Part shown: positions 1-12,194 of the stretch, one piece after another
How the letters are laid out: every line of letters starts with the position of its first letter
How positions within the stretch are numbered: the first letter of the stretch is position 1
Origin: Aricia agestis
Lineage: Eukaryota; Arthropoda; Insecta; Lepidoptera; Lycaenidae
Assembly (NCBI RefSeq): GCF_905147365.1
Contig: NC_056417.1
Span: forward strand, 15,088,501-15,152,500
Reading direction: 5' to 3'
DNA: 64,000 nucleotides
Position numbers and translations under genes: made by a program
Notes under the pieces: model-generated
Told to the model about the DNA's origin: nothing
Seen by the model: only the letters and a program-made list of their open reading frames with translations
Databases searched by the model: none

Positions 1-52
1 GCTGGTTGGTGATCCGCTGGACCTCCTGCCATGTTGCTAGTGCCTGAAATCA

Positions 53-252
53 CACTAATATTATGAATGCGAAAATGTATGTTTGTTTGTTACCTCTTCG
101 CGCCAAAACCGCTGAACCGATTTTGCTAAATTTTGGTATGGAGATACTTTGAGCCCCGGGAAAGGACATAGGATACTTTTAATCGCGGAGAAATGTACGG
201 TTCCCGCGCGATAAACGAGTTTTGGCGCAACGGAGTTGCGGGCGTCATCTAT
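53..252 (+). mobile_element. Helitron-like element
   Basis: 'actaatattatgaatgcgaa' to 'ggagttgcgggcgtcatcta'; includes 'ccgctgaaccgattttgcta' and 'gggaaaggacataggatact'. About 200 bp, the short common form. Confidence 0.7.
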
Positions 253-1744
253 TGTAACTATAGTCGGTCATCAAAATATGGCTAGGTGTTTTGTTTGTAT
301 AATATTATACTAAGTGCTTTTTAAGTTATTGGCCAAAAATCAAATAATTAGCATTTTAAGAATAATCTAAACATCTACAAATGATTTTGGTATAGATTAA
401 TTATTATTTTATGTCTTAAAAACTGGCTATACAAAACATTTTCATCATCAGTAAGAAATCACCGTTCTAGAACTCACCGTCATGTTAAAAAAGTCGGTGT
501 CGGTATTGATGGTTTCATTCCCACAAGTTCCAGATACAATTATCTGCGCATACGCAGACGAAAGAAACGCTAAAAATATAAATATATACATTTTTCCACT
601 GGTACCTAAGTTTTTCCACCTGTGTCTACCACGTCTGCGACAGTACTAACTGAAACCGACTATAAAGATAGACTATGTATTGATTAATAAAACTTTAAAA
701 CGTTATCTTATCTTGAAAAGGCTGTCTAACACGCCAATGTCTACAAAACCGTTAATACGTTTTAGGATTCCTTGCGAAAATAGAAATTTTGATGACTATT
801 TGAAATAACAAAAGGTGTTTTCGCCGTTTTTCGGCACAGCTATCCAAATTGAGTCTTAGCCTCTGACACAAGCACACGCCATTACTTCCGATCCTGTGCG
901 ACATCTTGCCATGCTACAGCTCACAATCAGGTCCTTTTCCACATCATCTCAGCGATATCTAGACGGCCCACCTGTCGTCTGCCAGTCACATTGCCCCACA
1001 TATGCTGTTGTAGCCGCTTGGTCTCTTCTCTTCTCTCTTATTTGTTCTTCGTGACCAAGCCAGCGAAGTCGGTGAGATATGTATTCCTTGATGTGCGTCG
1101 GCATGAGGTCTTCAATTTCGCGGTTTTTCCGTGGCCTCCAACTGCCTTTAAACTTTTGTTCTTAGTAATAATGAAAGTCAATCCAAGAAAAGTTTTTTAC
1201 TTCATGGTATTTTGTGATAATATTTAAAGCTAAAGCTAAATTATTACTAATTAATTCTTATTTATTATGTAACATAATCTAAAAAATAATAATTGAAACA
1301 TGTTTTTAAAATAAAATAATTGACATAAACTGTAGCTGCTTGCGAAAAATAAGCACAAGAGAATAAGAAGGGTATCACAGGGCCTAGGTGGATTTGTTTG
1401 TTAGTTCACAAGACGTCACAACGCACTTTATAGGGTTACCTACTGAAGGTTCCAACTTTTTATCAGATATGTTTCTACACTTTTTGATATCCACCACAAA
1501 AGAAAACCTCTCAAAGCGAAATGTACTTTATATCGTAAATCATGACACTCCCATCGGAGCCGTCCATATTGTATAAAATGTTGAAAAGTGCATAAAATAT
1601 TGTGCACTCGACGATATATTTTAATATGGCGGTGCGAATCGATTGAGCAAGCACTCGTGTTGAGTGCCTTATCGGCGGGAAAATACCTGTAAATACTGCC
1701 GATATGTATAATTTTAGGTGTTAATAATAATTAACACCTGAAAA
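253..1744. other. No gene seen
   Basis: AT-rich sequence. A 78-codon frame at 991-1227 and a 62-codon frame at 1388-1576 have no recognisable motif or splice context. Confidence 0.4.
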
Positions 1745-1885
1745 AATCAGTGTGGGAATATGCGCATGGCCGCCACAAAGGAAGATCTTCCGACCGAGCG
1801 AGGTGGTATGCTCGGTCAGACCGAAGCCCACGTGATACATTTCAGCTGTCGTATATATACCGACGCGCTCAGAAAACTTCGATAG
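1745..1885 (+). repeat. Hairpin-bearing repeat, copy 1
   Basis: 'aaggaagatcttccgaccga' with the palindrome GGAAGATCTTCC, then the stem GACCGAGC/GCTCGGTC around a 10-nt loop, and 'cagctgtcgtatatatacc'. The TATA-like block and following bases suggest a retroelement promoter or LTR. Confidence 0.55.
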
Positions 1886-2391
1886 TGCGATGCAGGAATG
1901 TTAGGCAAATTGTGGGTACCGCCACATCACCCATCTTCCCCCGAAGACCGGAGGTCGAATCTTGAAGTCTTGTCGCTTGAGTCGCCAGTGCCAGGGAGTT
2001 CCAGTGAGTCGGAACTGTAAAGCTGCTGCACGGGATCCAGTGAGTCGGATAGCTGCCGTGCGGGGCCGATGCTACGTGCTGACCAGGAGAAATGTGCTCT
2101 GCTTGCTGACCGGTCGGTGTAGTGAGAAAGCCCGATGATGCCGATGCGGAGTCGCCCAGGCCGCGGTACATTGCGGCTAGTGGACGATGTACCCGATGAG
2201 GCGATATCCTGGCTGGCGCGGTGCGGAGGTGCGGGGAGTGATTTTATTTATTTATTTTTTATTTTTTTATTTTTTTATTTTGGGAAAACTTACAGCTATT
2301 TGATGATGCATACATTACAGCTATTTGAAGAAAACTTACAGCTATTTGATGTGATGATGATGAAGGAGGCGTGTTCTGTCGAGGTCACCAA

Positions 2392-2500
2392 TGTGGGGAT
2401 AGGCGTGGCGACGCTAAGGAAGATCTTCCGACCGAGCGAGGTGTTATGCTCGGTCAGGCCGAAGCCCGATGTAAAATAGGCGAGGCGGTGTAAAATATAC
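2392..2500 (+). repeat. Hairpin-bearing repeat, copy 2
   Basis: The same palindrome and stem-loop 640 bp further on in direct orientation. Related weaker copies are near 24520, 33345-33415 (minus) and 33975. Confidence 0.55.
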
Positions 2501-2607
2501 TAGGTACGTTGAAGGCCTTGGCGTGGCAGGCTTTCTTACCGCGCCTTCTTCACAGCCCTGGATTTATAAATAGGAAGTGCAGGCCGCGGTCAAGGGGCGA
2601 AAGCGCC

Positions 2608-2672
2608 TAGAGTGGGCGGTAGCGTCCTAGAGGGGGGCAGCAGTATCCTAGGGTGGCGGCAGTTTTTATAAT
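2608..2672 (+). repeat. Three imperfect 20-bp repeats
   Basis: 'gcgcctagagtgggcggta' and two variants in a row. Confidence 0.55.
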
Positions 2673-2679
2673 GTCCTAC

Positions 2680-3100
2680 ATAAAAAAATCCGGTACTACT
2701 TCTTCAGACTGTATTCTGTAGATTCGGAGAAATAATGCTTGACATATCGGTTATGGTATTAAAGGCATTGAAGCCACGCAAGGCAACATGAGGTGAGACC
2801 GACCCAACCGGCGAAAGGTCGAGAGCAGAACATATTTTATTTACTTGATTACTTATCAGACACTCAGCCCGCATTGTCGGATCTCGGAACCAAACTAGGA
2901 AAAAAGATTTTTTTCATGGTAATGGAAAAACAAGGCCACGACCTCCAAGCTAAAACACTTGCACCCAGAAGCGCGAGAACGCTATGAAATAAATGTCATA
3001 ATATTTAATTTTTATTTTTTATTTATTTATTTAAATCAGGCTACGTAGGCCCATACAATATATACCTTAATGACTAACATACATAAAAATTATATAAACT
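2680..3100. other. No gene seen
   Basis: AT-rich; ends in 'tttatttatttattt', which may be a LINE or SINE tail on either strand. Confidence 0.4.
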
Positions 3101-3106
3101 TAACAA

Positions 3107-3526
3107 CTACACATTATCACGAATTAACGGCGACGTGACGCGCGCTTCATTCCGGAGTCTCCCCCGGAACCTTCGGTAAACCACATCAGTCGGCCAGAAT
3201 TCCTCCGCTTCAAAGGTCGGGAGAAGATGCGTCGGTACTCTCACCACAAAGGAACTGAAGTTGACCTTGTGGCGAGACTGCAGACGCTCGACCCTCAAGT
3301 GGAGGGATGTCTTCTTACTGATGTAGTCCACGACGTCTTCGACCTCCATGGACCAGTGCAGGCGGGATATGTACGTCGCGGGGACCTCGCTCCGCAGACG
3401 CAGCTCAGGTACATATGGCGCGGTGCCGCGATGGTTGCGGGCGGTCAGAAATTTTCGCATAAAATTAGTACTCGTACTACCATCAAAGCCAAAAGACCCT
3501 AGTAGTAGAAAGCGACCACAGACCAT
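3107..3526 (-). pseudogene. LINE ORF1 fragment, C-terminal part
   Basis: The minus-strand frame reads MEVEDVVDYISKKTSLHLRV, FSSFVVRVPTHLL and EFWPTDVVYRRFRGRL. This matches the layout of the RRM-like end of the ORF1 protein at 47401-48636 (NYIFEK..., LWPSGVSFRRF). No ORF2 follows. A truncated copy of a related but different LINE family. Confidence 0.75.
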
Positions 3527-3529
3527 TTA

Positions 3530-4087
3530 ATCCTAGATTAAAGGTCTTCATATCAGGACCTTTAGATATGGGGTTGCTGAAATGGTACATTAGGACCATA
3601 GATTACAACCATAGATTAGAGCCCCAATTCCTAAAGTGTTAAATCGATTCAATGATGGTCACGATCTGTTGGCTTGGTCAAACTCTAACTTTAACGCAAC
3701 AAAATTATGAAGCCGCCTATGAACAAATCTGATAGTATACCCGAGGAAATTGATTCCTAGGCAGTTGACAGGCCAACGTCATTTGGTCGTATCATGTCAA
3801 TTCAATGTTATTTGTGATCTGTCGGCTGGGTTTGACGTAACGCGACCAAACTACGTAGGTCCTCCATCTGCATAGGAATCAACTTCTCCGATAGTACAAA
3901 CCCAAAATCTAGTAGTTTGTTTAGTATTTGGACATTAGTGTCGTAATACACAGACGATTGTCGATAACTATTCAGAATTTAATGCATAATATTTTAACTC
4001 CGAACAAAGCATTATACAAATTAGTTTTCAAGCCATTTATAACATGGGATACGATTTGTGTACATTCAACATAAATTAAACGTGGGA
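3530..4087. other. No gene seen
   Basis: Contains partial inverted words ('ctaggcagttgacaggcc' area) but no clean element. Confidence 0.35.
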
Positions 4088-4412
4088 GAACCATGCTTCG
4101 GCACGAATGGGCCGGCTCGACCGGAGAAATACCACGTTCTCACAGAAAACCGGCGTGAAACAGCGCTTGCGCTGTGTTTCGCCGAGTGAGGGAGTTTACC
4201 AAGGCCCAATCCCCTACCCTATTCCCTACCCTATGCTCCCCTATTCCCTTCCCTTCCCATCCGTACCCTCCCCTATTACCCTATTCCCCCTTAAAAGGCC
4301 GGCAACGCACCTGCAGCCCTTCTGATGCTGCGAGTGTCCATGGGCGACAGAAGTTGCTTTCTATCAGGTGACCCGTTTGCTCGTTTGCCCCCTTATTTCA
4401 TAAAAAAAATAT
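4088..4412 (+). mobile_element. SINE-like retroelement, full-length copy
   Basis: Runs from 'catgcttcggcacgaatggg' through a CCCTA-rich middle and 'aaaaggccggcaacgcacct' to 'cccttatttcat' plus A run. Six copies in the window share the 3' end and differ in 5' extent, as expected for reverse-transcribed repeats. Confidence 0.7.
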
Positions 4413-4734
4413 TTAAAACGCATTTAAAAACGAATATTACTTAATTAACTGTAATTAATTGAAGATTCCGACAGAAGCCCCATACATTATCTATCAAACT
4501 CTTCATTTAATTGAAGTTTAATTATTATCATTAAATAATTGAGGATATCGAGGTTAAAGCGTAATAATCCTGTACGAATCTCTTAAAAATCCTGACCAAG
4601 CCGAGGTATGAGATATTCTGGAGAGATATCACGGCTTATTAGAAAACCTGTGGGTAAAATTACCTTTAAAGTGTCTGCAAAGTGATCCCCAAAACGTGGG
4701 AGAATGAATAAAAAAAAAATCAGCCAAGTACGAG

Positions 4735-5055
4735 TTGGACTCGCGCACGAAGGGTTCCGAACCACAATAGAGCAAAAATAGGCTAAAAATTGTGCTTTTT
4801 GTATGGGAGCCCCCTTAAATATTTAATTTATTTTGTTTTTAGTATTTGTTGTTATAGCGGCAACAGATATACACAATCTGTGTAAATTTCGGAAGTCTAG
4901 CTATAGCGGTTCTTGAGTAACTCAAGAACCGCTATAGCTAGACTTCTGAAATTAGTCCTATAATTCTGAAATTAGTAGCTCCAGGGTAGCCTGGAGACCT
5001 CAGAAATCTCAGTAATAGGGTCCCGTTTTTAACCTTTGGGTACGGAACCCTGAAA
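4735..5055. mobile_element. 'agggttccgtacc' repeat with central palindrome
   Basis: Ends 'gcgcacgaagggttccgaac' and 'gggtacggaaccctgaaaag'. At 4892-4946 two copies of 'gaagtctagctatagcggtt' face each other (26-bp perfect arms, 3-nt loop), so this copy is a head-to-head fusion of two half elements. Confidence 0.7.
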
Positions 5056-5527
5056 AGGATGTTTGTAGACATTTTTGATCAAGGAATCCGTTTGATCGTT
5101 TGCCAATTTTATTTTGTCGTATCGTATCGTATAAAATTATAGTGACAACGAAAACGGTGAAGCATTAGTTTGGAGTTCTTTTGAGGGCGGAGCGGAGGGT
5201 GCTTCGAAAGTTTTGAAATTAAAGTACTTGTTTCGGTGAGCAAATCTGTTTGTTTTGATTTATTGTGCTATAGAAGACTTTTACTCAATTTAACAGAGAT
5301 ATTATATTAATATTCAAACATCGTAAATCTGGTGGCACGGTAGTGCCCCCGACAAGACGAGCCAAGCAAAGAACTACCTAAATATTATACAATACAATGT
5401 GTCCCGACACCGGTGTCCGATCCTTTAATGTCATGATCTATGGCATGTTTTATTGACAAATTGGCTCTCAAATTTTCTCTCTCTCTCACGGTTGTGAAAT
5501 GGTAGCCGTTTTAGTTTATCTCGGGCT

Positions 5528-5876
5528 TTCACACTAATCTGACCATGACACTAATCTGTACTTCTCATGTAAATATCCTATGAAGATAAAAAAAAAAGTA
5601 ATTTGATAGCTCAACTTGTGGACTACGCTTACACAGGCAATATGTTATAAATTTCGTGGAATTAAATATAGAAAAACCAAAGTTTCAGAAAAAAATGTGT
5701 ATTTTTTAATTAATGGCTTTTTGTGAAAAATCTAGCGCATTAAACTGGTTATTTTTTATTTTAAAAAGATGGAGTAGGTTTTCATCTTAAATAATTTCTT
5801 TATTTTAATGCTCTAAGTTAGATAGTTTAGAAGTTATAACGATTTTCCTATGAACTATAGGTCAGATTAGTATGAA
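5528..5876. mobile_element. MITE
   Basis: TTCACACTAATCTGACC (5528-5544) and GGTCAGATTAGTATGAA (5860-5876) are inverted with one or two mismatches. AT-rich interior, no ORF. Confidence 0.65.
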
Positions 5877-5879
5877 GTC

Positions 5880-7018
5880 AAAAATTTTTTTTTTCAAAAG
5901 TTGGAGAAAAATAAGTTTGAACTCATGATTTATGGCATATTTTTTGTGACAAATTCTGGGTGGAAGTTTTTATGAGACTTTCATCAATTTTATGATTTAG
6001 GACATGAAAGTTTACACAGCACCGTTATCTAGACAGTAACTAAAATTATTGATTAGTAGAGTAGAGAACCCAATAATGTGCAAGAAATACACTCCTAAAG
6101 AAAGAAGAAAAAAAAAACACTAAAAAGACTGCCTAGCATCCTACGAAAACAAAAACTAATATCCAACCAAAAACATTTCATGAAAAATGTTGCCAAGACG
6201 ACCGCAGGTTTTCCCTGTGAAAAAGATCAGATCTCATGTAGAGCCAAGCTTCTGAATCTACACGGCCTAACTCTATGTACTACTACTTTTCAAGTGCGTT
6301 AGTAAAATGCTGTCAGTGCGAGCGCAGTGCTCCGTTCTGTCAGTGGTGAGTGGTGTGAAGCTAGTCACAGAAGATGACAAGGCGAAACACATCAAAAATG
6401 TAACTGCGTATCGAAGTGGCCTGTCGAAGCCATTAGAATGTTCACTGTGTAAGTTTTATCATGAGTTTAGGGTCGCGCTTGACGGCCTCCATTTCGCGGT
6501 AATGCGTCTGGCGGGTAATGGAAAAACTTGCGGCACGTACAACAGATATTTTACCACTGTAATGAACCTTATGTTACCGAGATAAAGGTCCTGTGAGGGG
6601 TAAAATAATCGTGAACAGTCTGCAGAGTTTGAAAGAAGAAAGAACTTGCCAAATCTATTACTTGTCAACATTGACATAAGAAACTAAAGAGGTATTTGCT
6701 TGTCAAGTAATGGTATTGTTACAAAGGTTTAATAGTTACTTATAGAACATGTTTTGTGTTATATATTTAACTAGTTATAGTCTTTTCTATTTTGTTCTAT
6801 AAAAAAACATTGAAGTGCGTAAACCGTACGTCTATCTGGAATAAAAACTTTCCTGTTTCCTGGGATTCAAAGCGACTGCTTACCAAATCTTATCTAGATC
6901 AATTCAGTCATGGCTTCAGTGGTACTACAGGAGCTACCAAGCAGACAGACGTTCTTTTACTTCATAACATCAGTGTCAAAGTTTATAATAAAAGTACAAA
7001 AGTAAAAAATATATATTT
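5880..7018. other. No gene confirmed
   Basis: A 92-codon frame at 6307-6585 is the only notable one; it matches no family I know and ends without clear exon borders. Confidence 0.35.
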
Positions 7019-7443
7019 ATGGATACGGACACATAGTGCCATCTAGAGTCAAACTAGTGAAACTTATCGGGAAACGCAAACAATATAAAACCCCTACTCG
7101 ATACTAGATGGCGTTAGGCTTACAGAAATATTCCACACTTGTTTACACGAATAGGGTACATTCTAGAAAGAAATGTTCTGGTACAGTCTAGGAACGCCTC
7201 GGCCCATATAAGGCGGGCCAGTCAATCAGTTCAGTTCGAGCAATCTTCGAGGCGACTTCGGAGTGATAACAAGTGATCAATAGTGAGCGAACCAATGAAA
7301 CCCACGACTTGGCTACGACCTAGGACAGTGATAGTACTTAGTGTTTTGGAGTGCTTTGTGTTAAACCTAGTGCTAGTGAATAAAATCTTCAAGAGAGTCA
7401 GCAGGTATTTCTCTCCAAAGCCTTCGAACCCTAGCACGCAACA
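7019..7443 (+). mobile_element. LTR of the same retrotransposon family
   Basis: Shares long stretches with the solo LTR: 'ctactcgatactagatggc', 'aatcagttcagtt', 'aggcgacttcggagtg' and the 'cagcaggt.tttctct' tail. Has 'catataagg' (7205) as a TATA box, a CAGTTCAGTT initiator 20-30 bp on, and AATAAA at 7379. Ends CAACA at 7443. The 5' end is approximate; no partner LTR was found. Confidence 0.65.
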
Positions 7444-7756
7444 ATATTGACACTATGGTCGAACTCAGTTATATCGACCACGCCGTCTACAGCCGATATA
7501 AGTGCAATTGGCCTTATGTAGGCCGTTTTGGCGTATCCAGGCCAATTTAAAATTGGCTTTACCTGTATCAATACAGTATTATCATTCCACCCGCGCCGCA
7601 TGGCTGCGAGCCAACGAACCCAGAATTTGTTGGATACAGATTAATTGTTTCAGTACACGAGAAGTTTTGGAGGCCTTAGCTACATACGAGGGGAATGCGA
7701 CAAAAGATTAATGTTCAGAATTCTAGGTTATAAACTTTGTTTAATAGATATAATTT
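7444..7756. other. Stretch after the LTR, no gene identified
   Basis: A 69-codon frame (7502-7711) is open here but matches nothing I recognise. It could be retrotransposon internal sequence. Confidence 0.2.
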
Positions 7757-8318
7757 AGTTCAAAAGTAGTCTGTCTGCACGTTTTTCAAACCTTCATGAC
7801 TGAACCGCTGATTCGATTTCAATATAATTAGGTATGGAGAATAAAGATACTTTGAGTTAGAAGACTTTCCCTGAACGATTTCGCAAAAATATTTTATTAA
7901 CGTTTGTTACTCTAAGGCGCATCGCAGACGACAGACTATCCGTGACGCACTTTTTAGTCTGTGGAAATAGAACGTATGCAATTATATGCAGTAACGCACA
8001 CGTCGGCGCTCACGTCACGTCACGGATAGTCTGGCGTCTGCGCTGCGCCATAAGTCATCAGTAAATAGTTAAGTTTTAGCCATAGCTCATAACCTATTAG
8101 CGTAGAATTAGTCAAAACTTCGTTAAATTGCATAAATCTTATGTTGTGTGACTTGTGAGCGCTTTTCTCGAGAACGGCTGAACCGCTTTCGCTGATTTTT
8201 TAAATTTTTTCGCTTTGTTTGTTAATGACAGACAAAGGTTGTTACCGAGTGAAAAATTACGTGTAAAATTTTAATTTTATATTATATGAATTGACGACAT
8301 CTGCCGGGTCCGCTAGTT
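7757..8318 (+). mobile_element. Helitron-like element interrupted by a MITE
   Basis: 'ctgaaccgctgattcgattt' at the start, 'ctgccgggtccgctag' at the end; the palindromic MITE 7914-8053 lies inside. Confidence 0.55.
7914..8053. mobile_element. Palindromic MITE inside a Helitron-like repeat
   Basis: Ends 'gcagacgacagactatccgt' and 'acggatagtctggcgtctgc' are inverted; the middle resembles 35710-35901. Confidence 0.75.
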
Positions 8319-8636
8319 CCAAAATAAAAATTATTAGTACTAGTTATAACCGAAGTAACCATTTTCAGTCGAAAATTACAACGCGTTTCAGTAATATTGA
8401 TCGTTGTTAAATCATGTCGCGCGACCGGCCCGGGCAATAATAAACTGATTTATTACTTTCATAAATGACTTAAGATATCGACTACACTCGATAATTGCTT
8501 TTCGGGACCTTTCGGCCCCTATAATGTCCTAAATATCCGAAATGCTCCTAGTACTTGGAACATTATGATTTGATTCATTTATGAAGAAAATGGTGACTTT
8601 TGTTTCAACCCAAGCGATAGCCAGACTTTTGTCTTT

Positions 8637-8768
8637 TTTATAAAATAAGGGGGAAACAAGTAAACGGGTGACCTGACGGAAAGCAACTACCGTCGCCCAT
8701 GGACACTCGCAACGTCAGAAGAGCTGCAGATGCTTTGCCGGCTTTTTAAGAGGGAATGCGCTCTCCTA
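8637..8768 (-). mobile_element. SINE-like element, 5'-truncated
   Basis: Holds 'cgtcgcccatggacactcgc' and the poly-T start; lacks the first half. Confidence 0.65.
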
Positions 8769-8792
8769 TTGAAGGTTTAAGAAAGCTGAAAG

Positions 8793-8898
8793 TTAGTGTC
8801 TAAACACACCATGCCGAAGTTCAGCGGCGGAAGTTCAGCATGATTCCACCTGTAATGTATTTTAAATTACCGATGACACACCATGCTGAAATTACGTC
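8793..8898. mobile_element. MITE, partial copy
   Basis: 'gtctaaacacaccatgccga' and 'attaccgatgacacaccatg' match the family at 30001-30185. Confidence 0.6.
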
Positions 8899-10211
8899 TT
8901 ATCTTATCTTATTCTCTTCTTATTAAATCTTAATCTTATTTTCTTCGAGATAATTGTAGAAATCTCGTCTCCTACTTCCGGACACTTATGAAAGTTGCTT
9001 CTTGCAGCAGACCACCATAAAGTCACCTCCACCTCAAAATACTTTACTCAAAGAAAACCAAGATTCTGCCGTCACATATAATTATAAGCACAAATAAATA
9101 AGGATTGTATCAACATGAAAAACCTCTCCGAATGACAAGATTATTACAAAAAATAATACGCTAATGTACGAAGGAACTCTACGTAGAGACGGGAATGTAT
9201 CGAGAAAAAACATCGACACTTAAATTGATATTTTATTAAATAATATTTTAAGTGAGGTTTCGGTACCTATTTAGATGAGTTATTTAGAGACTTTGCTTTT
9301 AAAAAATTAATTTATAATATTAGCATTTATAGATTATTATATTTACAAAAAAAATGAATACACAATAATTCAACTTTATTCTTATGTCTTACTTGCTTGG
9401 TGTGTCATTGCCTTATAAGATATTTTTTAGATGTTGCTACATCGTTTTTACAGAAATTATTAATTTATTAAATAGGTACTATTAATTTTATGGGATATTC
9501 TGAAAGGGTGTAAAAAATATCTCAAGTCCTTTCCCGGGAAGGAGCAGAAATGGGAAACAATTTCATCATTAAAAATAATAGCTTCAATGGTTCAGGCTCA
9601 CTTTTGCATTAATGATATTTATTTTTATGAACTTTAGCCTAATAAAGGGTCAATAATAAAAATAAAATAAAATAAAAAGCCTTTTATTTCTTGCCTTACA
9701 GTAACATTTCAGTACACAGACAGTATGTTAATTTTGTTATCTATTATTACACATGCAAAATCATTACATATTAATAAAGGGTCAATACTGATGTTTAAAT
9801 TATAGATTATCGAGTAGTCGGCTTATAGAGAAATTTAAAAAAATATATTAAAAAGCCATATCGATACATGAAACTCTACAATGTACATCCCTACGGCCAA
9901 ACCTTTTAGAACAAAAACGGGGAAAGCTAAGTATAATGTACGTCCCGTCCCTCGCAGTACTGTGAGATTCCACTGAGTTATGATTACGCTAAATAGACAT
10001 CGTGAATACCAATTATGGGACTGATGTATGATCGTATGTGAGGAGGCTAAGTAAATACAATTTATAGCGGCTTAAGAGACTTTTTCGTTGGCCCAACCAT
10101 TGGAAAAATATAGTACATCATACAAAATATAATACATACTGATACTAAACATAATATACGTCAAATTTAATGTACAGTTTGATAGGAAATGTTAAATGGA
10201 GATTGCTTTAA
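8899..10211. other. AT-rich spacer, no gene seen
   Basis: Only (AAAAT)n-like words near 9655 and short runs. Confidence 0.4.
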
Positions 10212-10350
10212 AATATTTTCAGAGTGATTAAATTCACTATAAGTAATTTATTAACACCTTCATCGTGGGTATGGCAGACACAATAGCTTTTTCAACGGCT
10301 GCCGCATGGGGATTGATGGGTTAAGTGAATTTAATCACTCTGAAAGTATT
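10212..10350. mobile_element. Small MITE
   Basis: 'tttcagagtgattaaattca' and 'tgaatttaatcactctgaaa' are inverted. The interior 'tcatcgtgggtatggcagac' also occurs in a related form at 27368. Confidence 0.7.
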
Positions 10351-10453
10351 GTTAGTGGAGTAAAGCACCTCTTAAACAGACATACAGACATAACGACAGA
10401 AACCTATCAAATAAATGCTACTCTATGGTAGAGTACAAACAATAGCACCTTAT

Positions 10454-10930
10454 TTACGAACTAAATGTCGCCCGCAACTGTACCTTTTTCCGGGATAAAA
10501 GTATCCTATGTTCCTGCTCGGGACTCGAAGTATCTCCATAACATAAAGTTAATATACCTAGCGGAATATAGAAACAAAGGCCTCTGAGCAAAAGAGATGT
10601 CACAGTAACACTACGTGGTAAAAAGAAACGTGTGATACATGACAGCAGCACTCTTTTTTTGACGTCCAGTCGGCACGTGCCGCACGTTGACAATTTAATC
10701 TCATAGAAATCATGTTCAATCATGCTTGTGTAGCATATTTTTACACACAGATGAAACCAATTTCGGTTACGTTTGACAGCTCGAGATTGTTGCTCTATTC
10801 CGCTAGGTATATTAACTTTATGCTCCATACCGAATTTCAGCCAAATCGGTCCAGCGGTTTGGGTGTGAAGAAGTAACAGACAGACAAATAGACACACTTT
10901 CAAGTTTCACGTATATAATACGTTAGTATG
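10454..10930 (-). mobile_element. Helitron-like element with insertion
   Basis: Minus-sense parts: 'acgttagtatgg' start at 10931 and 'cgcccgcaactg' end at 10470, with an unrelated block 10570-10800 that carries a second copy of 'ctaggtatattaacttta'. Confidence 0.55.
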
Positions 10931-11198
10931 GATGGATGGTACATTACCATGTTTTCACGGAAAACATATTTTTTAACAAATACGCTTTCAATATTAATAT
11001 GTGTTACATATTAGTAGTCTATTCGTTTGTTTGCCTGTTTAGTGTTTATATTACAGTAATCACTACAGAACTGATAATGAGATAATATCAACAGAAGTCT
11101 CGCGCGTCATTTGACAATGATCAATATGTTTGGAGCACCCTCGACGTCTCGTATCATTGGATGAGGCTGATCATTTATTTGCGTCGTTTTTTGTAAAT

Positions 11199-11589
11199 CG
11201 GTGTTTATCAACCTGTGGGTCGCGACCGCCTGGGGGTCGTGAAACTTCTGTAGGGGTCGCAAGAGGTAGAGGAACTATTTCAGTAAAAAAACAATAAAGG
11301 TACACGCCCTCTCTGATATTATTTCACATCACATTTCTCTCCGTAGGACTGCTGGAAGAAATTTCTGTTAGAGCTAAGCAGTCGTATTTCTTTCTGTGTA
11401 TAATTTTATTTAAAAAATTTGTATATGTGAATCTTTTAATGCAAATAAAAAATTAAAAAGATTGTCATATTAAGTAGGAGAATTTTAAGGAATTATTCAT
11501 AGACATAGGCACATATTCATAAAAAAGCAAAAGGTAAGGTGGGGGGTCGCGAAATATTTTTTCAAACCTTCAAAGGTTGAAAAACATTG
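11199..11589. mobile_element. hAT-type element
   Basis: Starts CGGTGTTTATCAACC and ends GGTTGAAAAACATTG; 8-bp flanks TTGTAAAT and TCGTAAAC agree at six positions. Holds 'gtgggtcgcgaccgcctggg'. No transposase. Confidence 0.75.
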
Positions 11590-11949
11590 TCGTAAACAAT
11601 CCCGGAATCCCGGAGCTGAGCCCGGGATCCCGGGAATGAGGGATTTCCCGGGATCGCGGAATGAGTGATGTTCGGGGCTCGGGCGGCCGCAGCATCTGCA
11701 TAGCGACGACAATGTTTGTTGTGATTTCAACTGATATTGATTGCTTGGATATAACTAAATAGTAGGTAATAATAATAATACAGTAACAAATAACAACCTT
11801 TTGTTACATACTGAACTTTTACTAGGGCAAAGTCATAAAAATCTCGATTTTGGTAGCATTTTTTTGTGTGTGTATGTGTATCGAGTTCTAGAAAGTAGTA
11901 GCGTTGTCAGTAACTTTAAAAATAATTATTATGAACTAGCGCTCTGTCA

Positions 11950-12130
11950 CAATTGAATTTGCCCATTTATAAAGTACTAGCTATTTGACCGAGCTTTGCT
12001 CGGTATTCGATAAAACACGAATAAAATGACATTTTCTAAAAATTGTTCCTAGCTAGATCGATTTATCGCCCCCGAAACCCCCTATATACTAAATTTCATG
12101 AAAATCGTTGGAGCCGATTCCGAGATTCCA

Positions 12131-12192
<62 letters not shown>
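11950..12192 (-). mobile_element. Helitron-like element with (AT)n
   Basis: 'tagctatttgaccgagcttt' at one end and 'ggagccgattccgagattcc' before 54 bp of (AT)n, then a mirrored 'atgattggaat'. Confidence 0.55.

Positions 12193-12194
<2 letters not shown>

Noticed and set aside
6307..6585. 92-codon frame as a possible exon
   Set aside because: No recognisable motif, no convincing splice or polyadenylation context.
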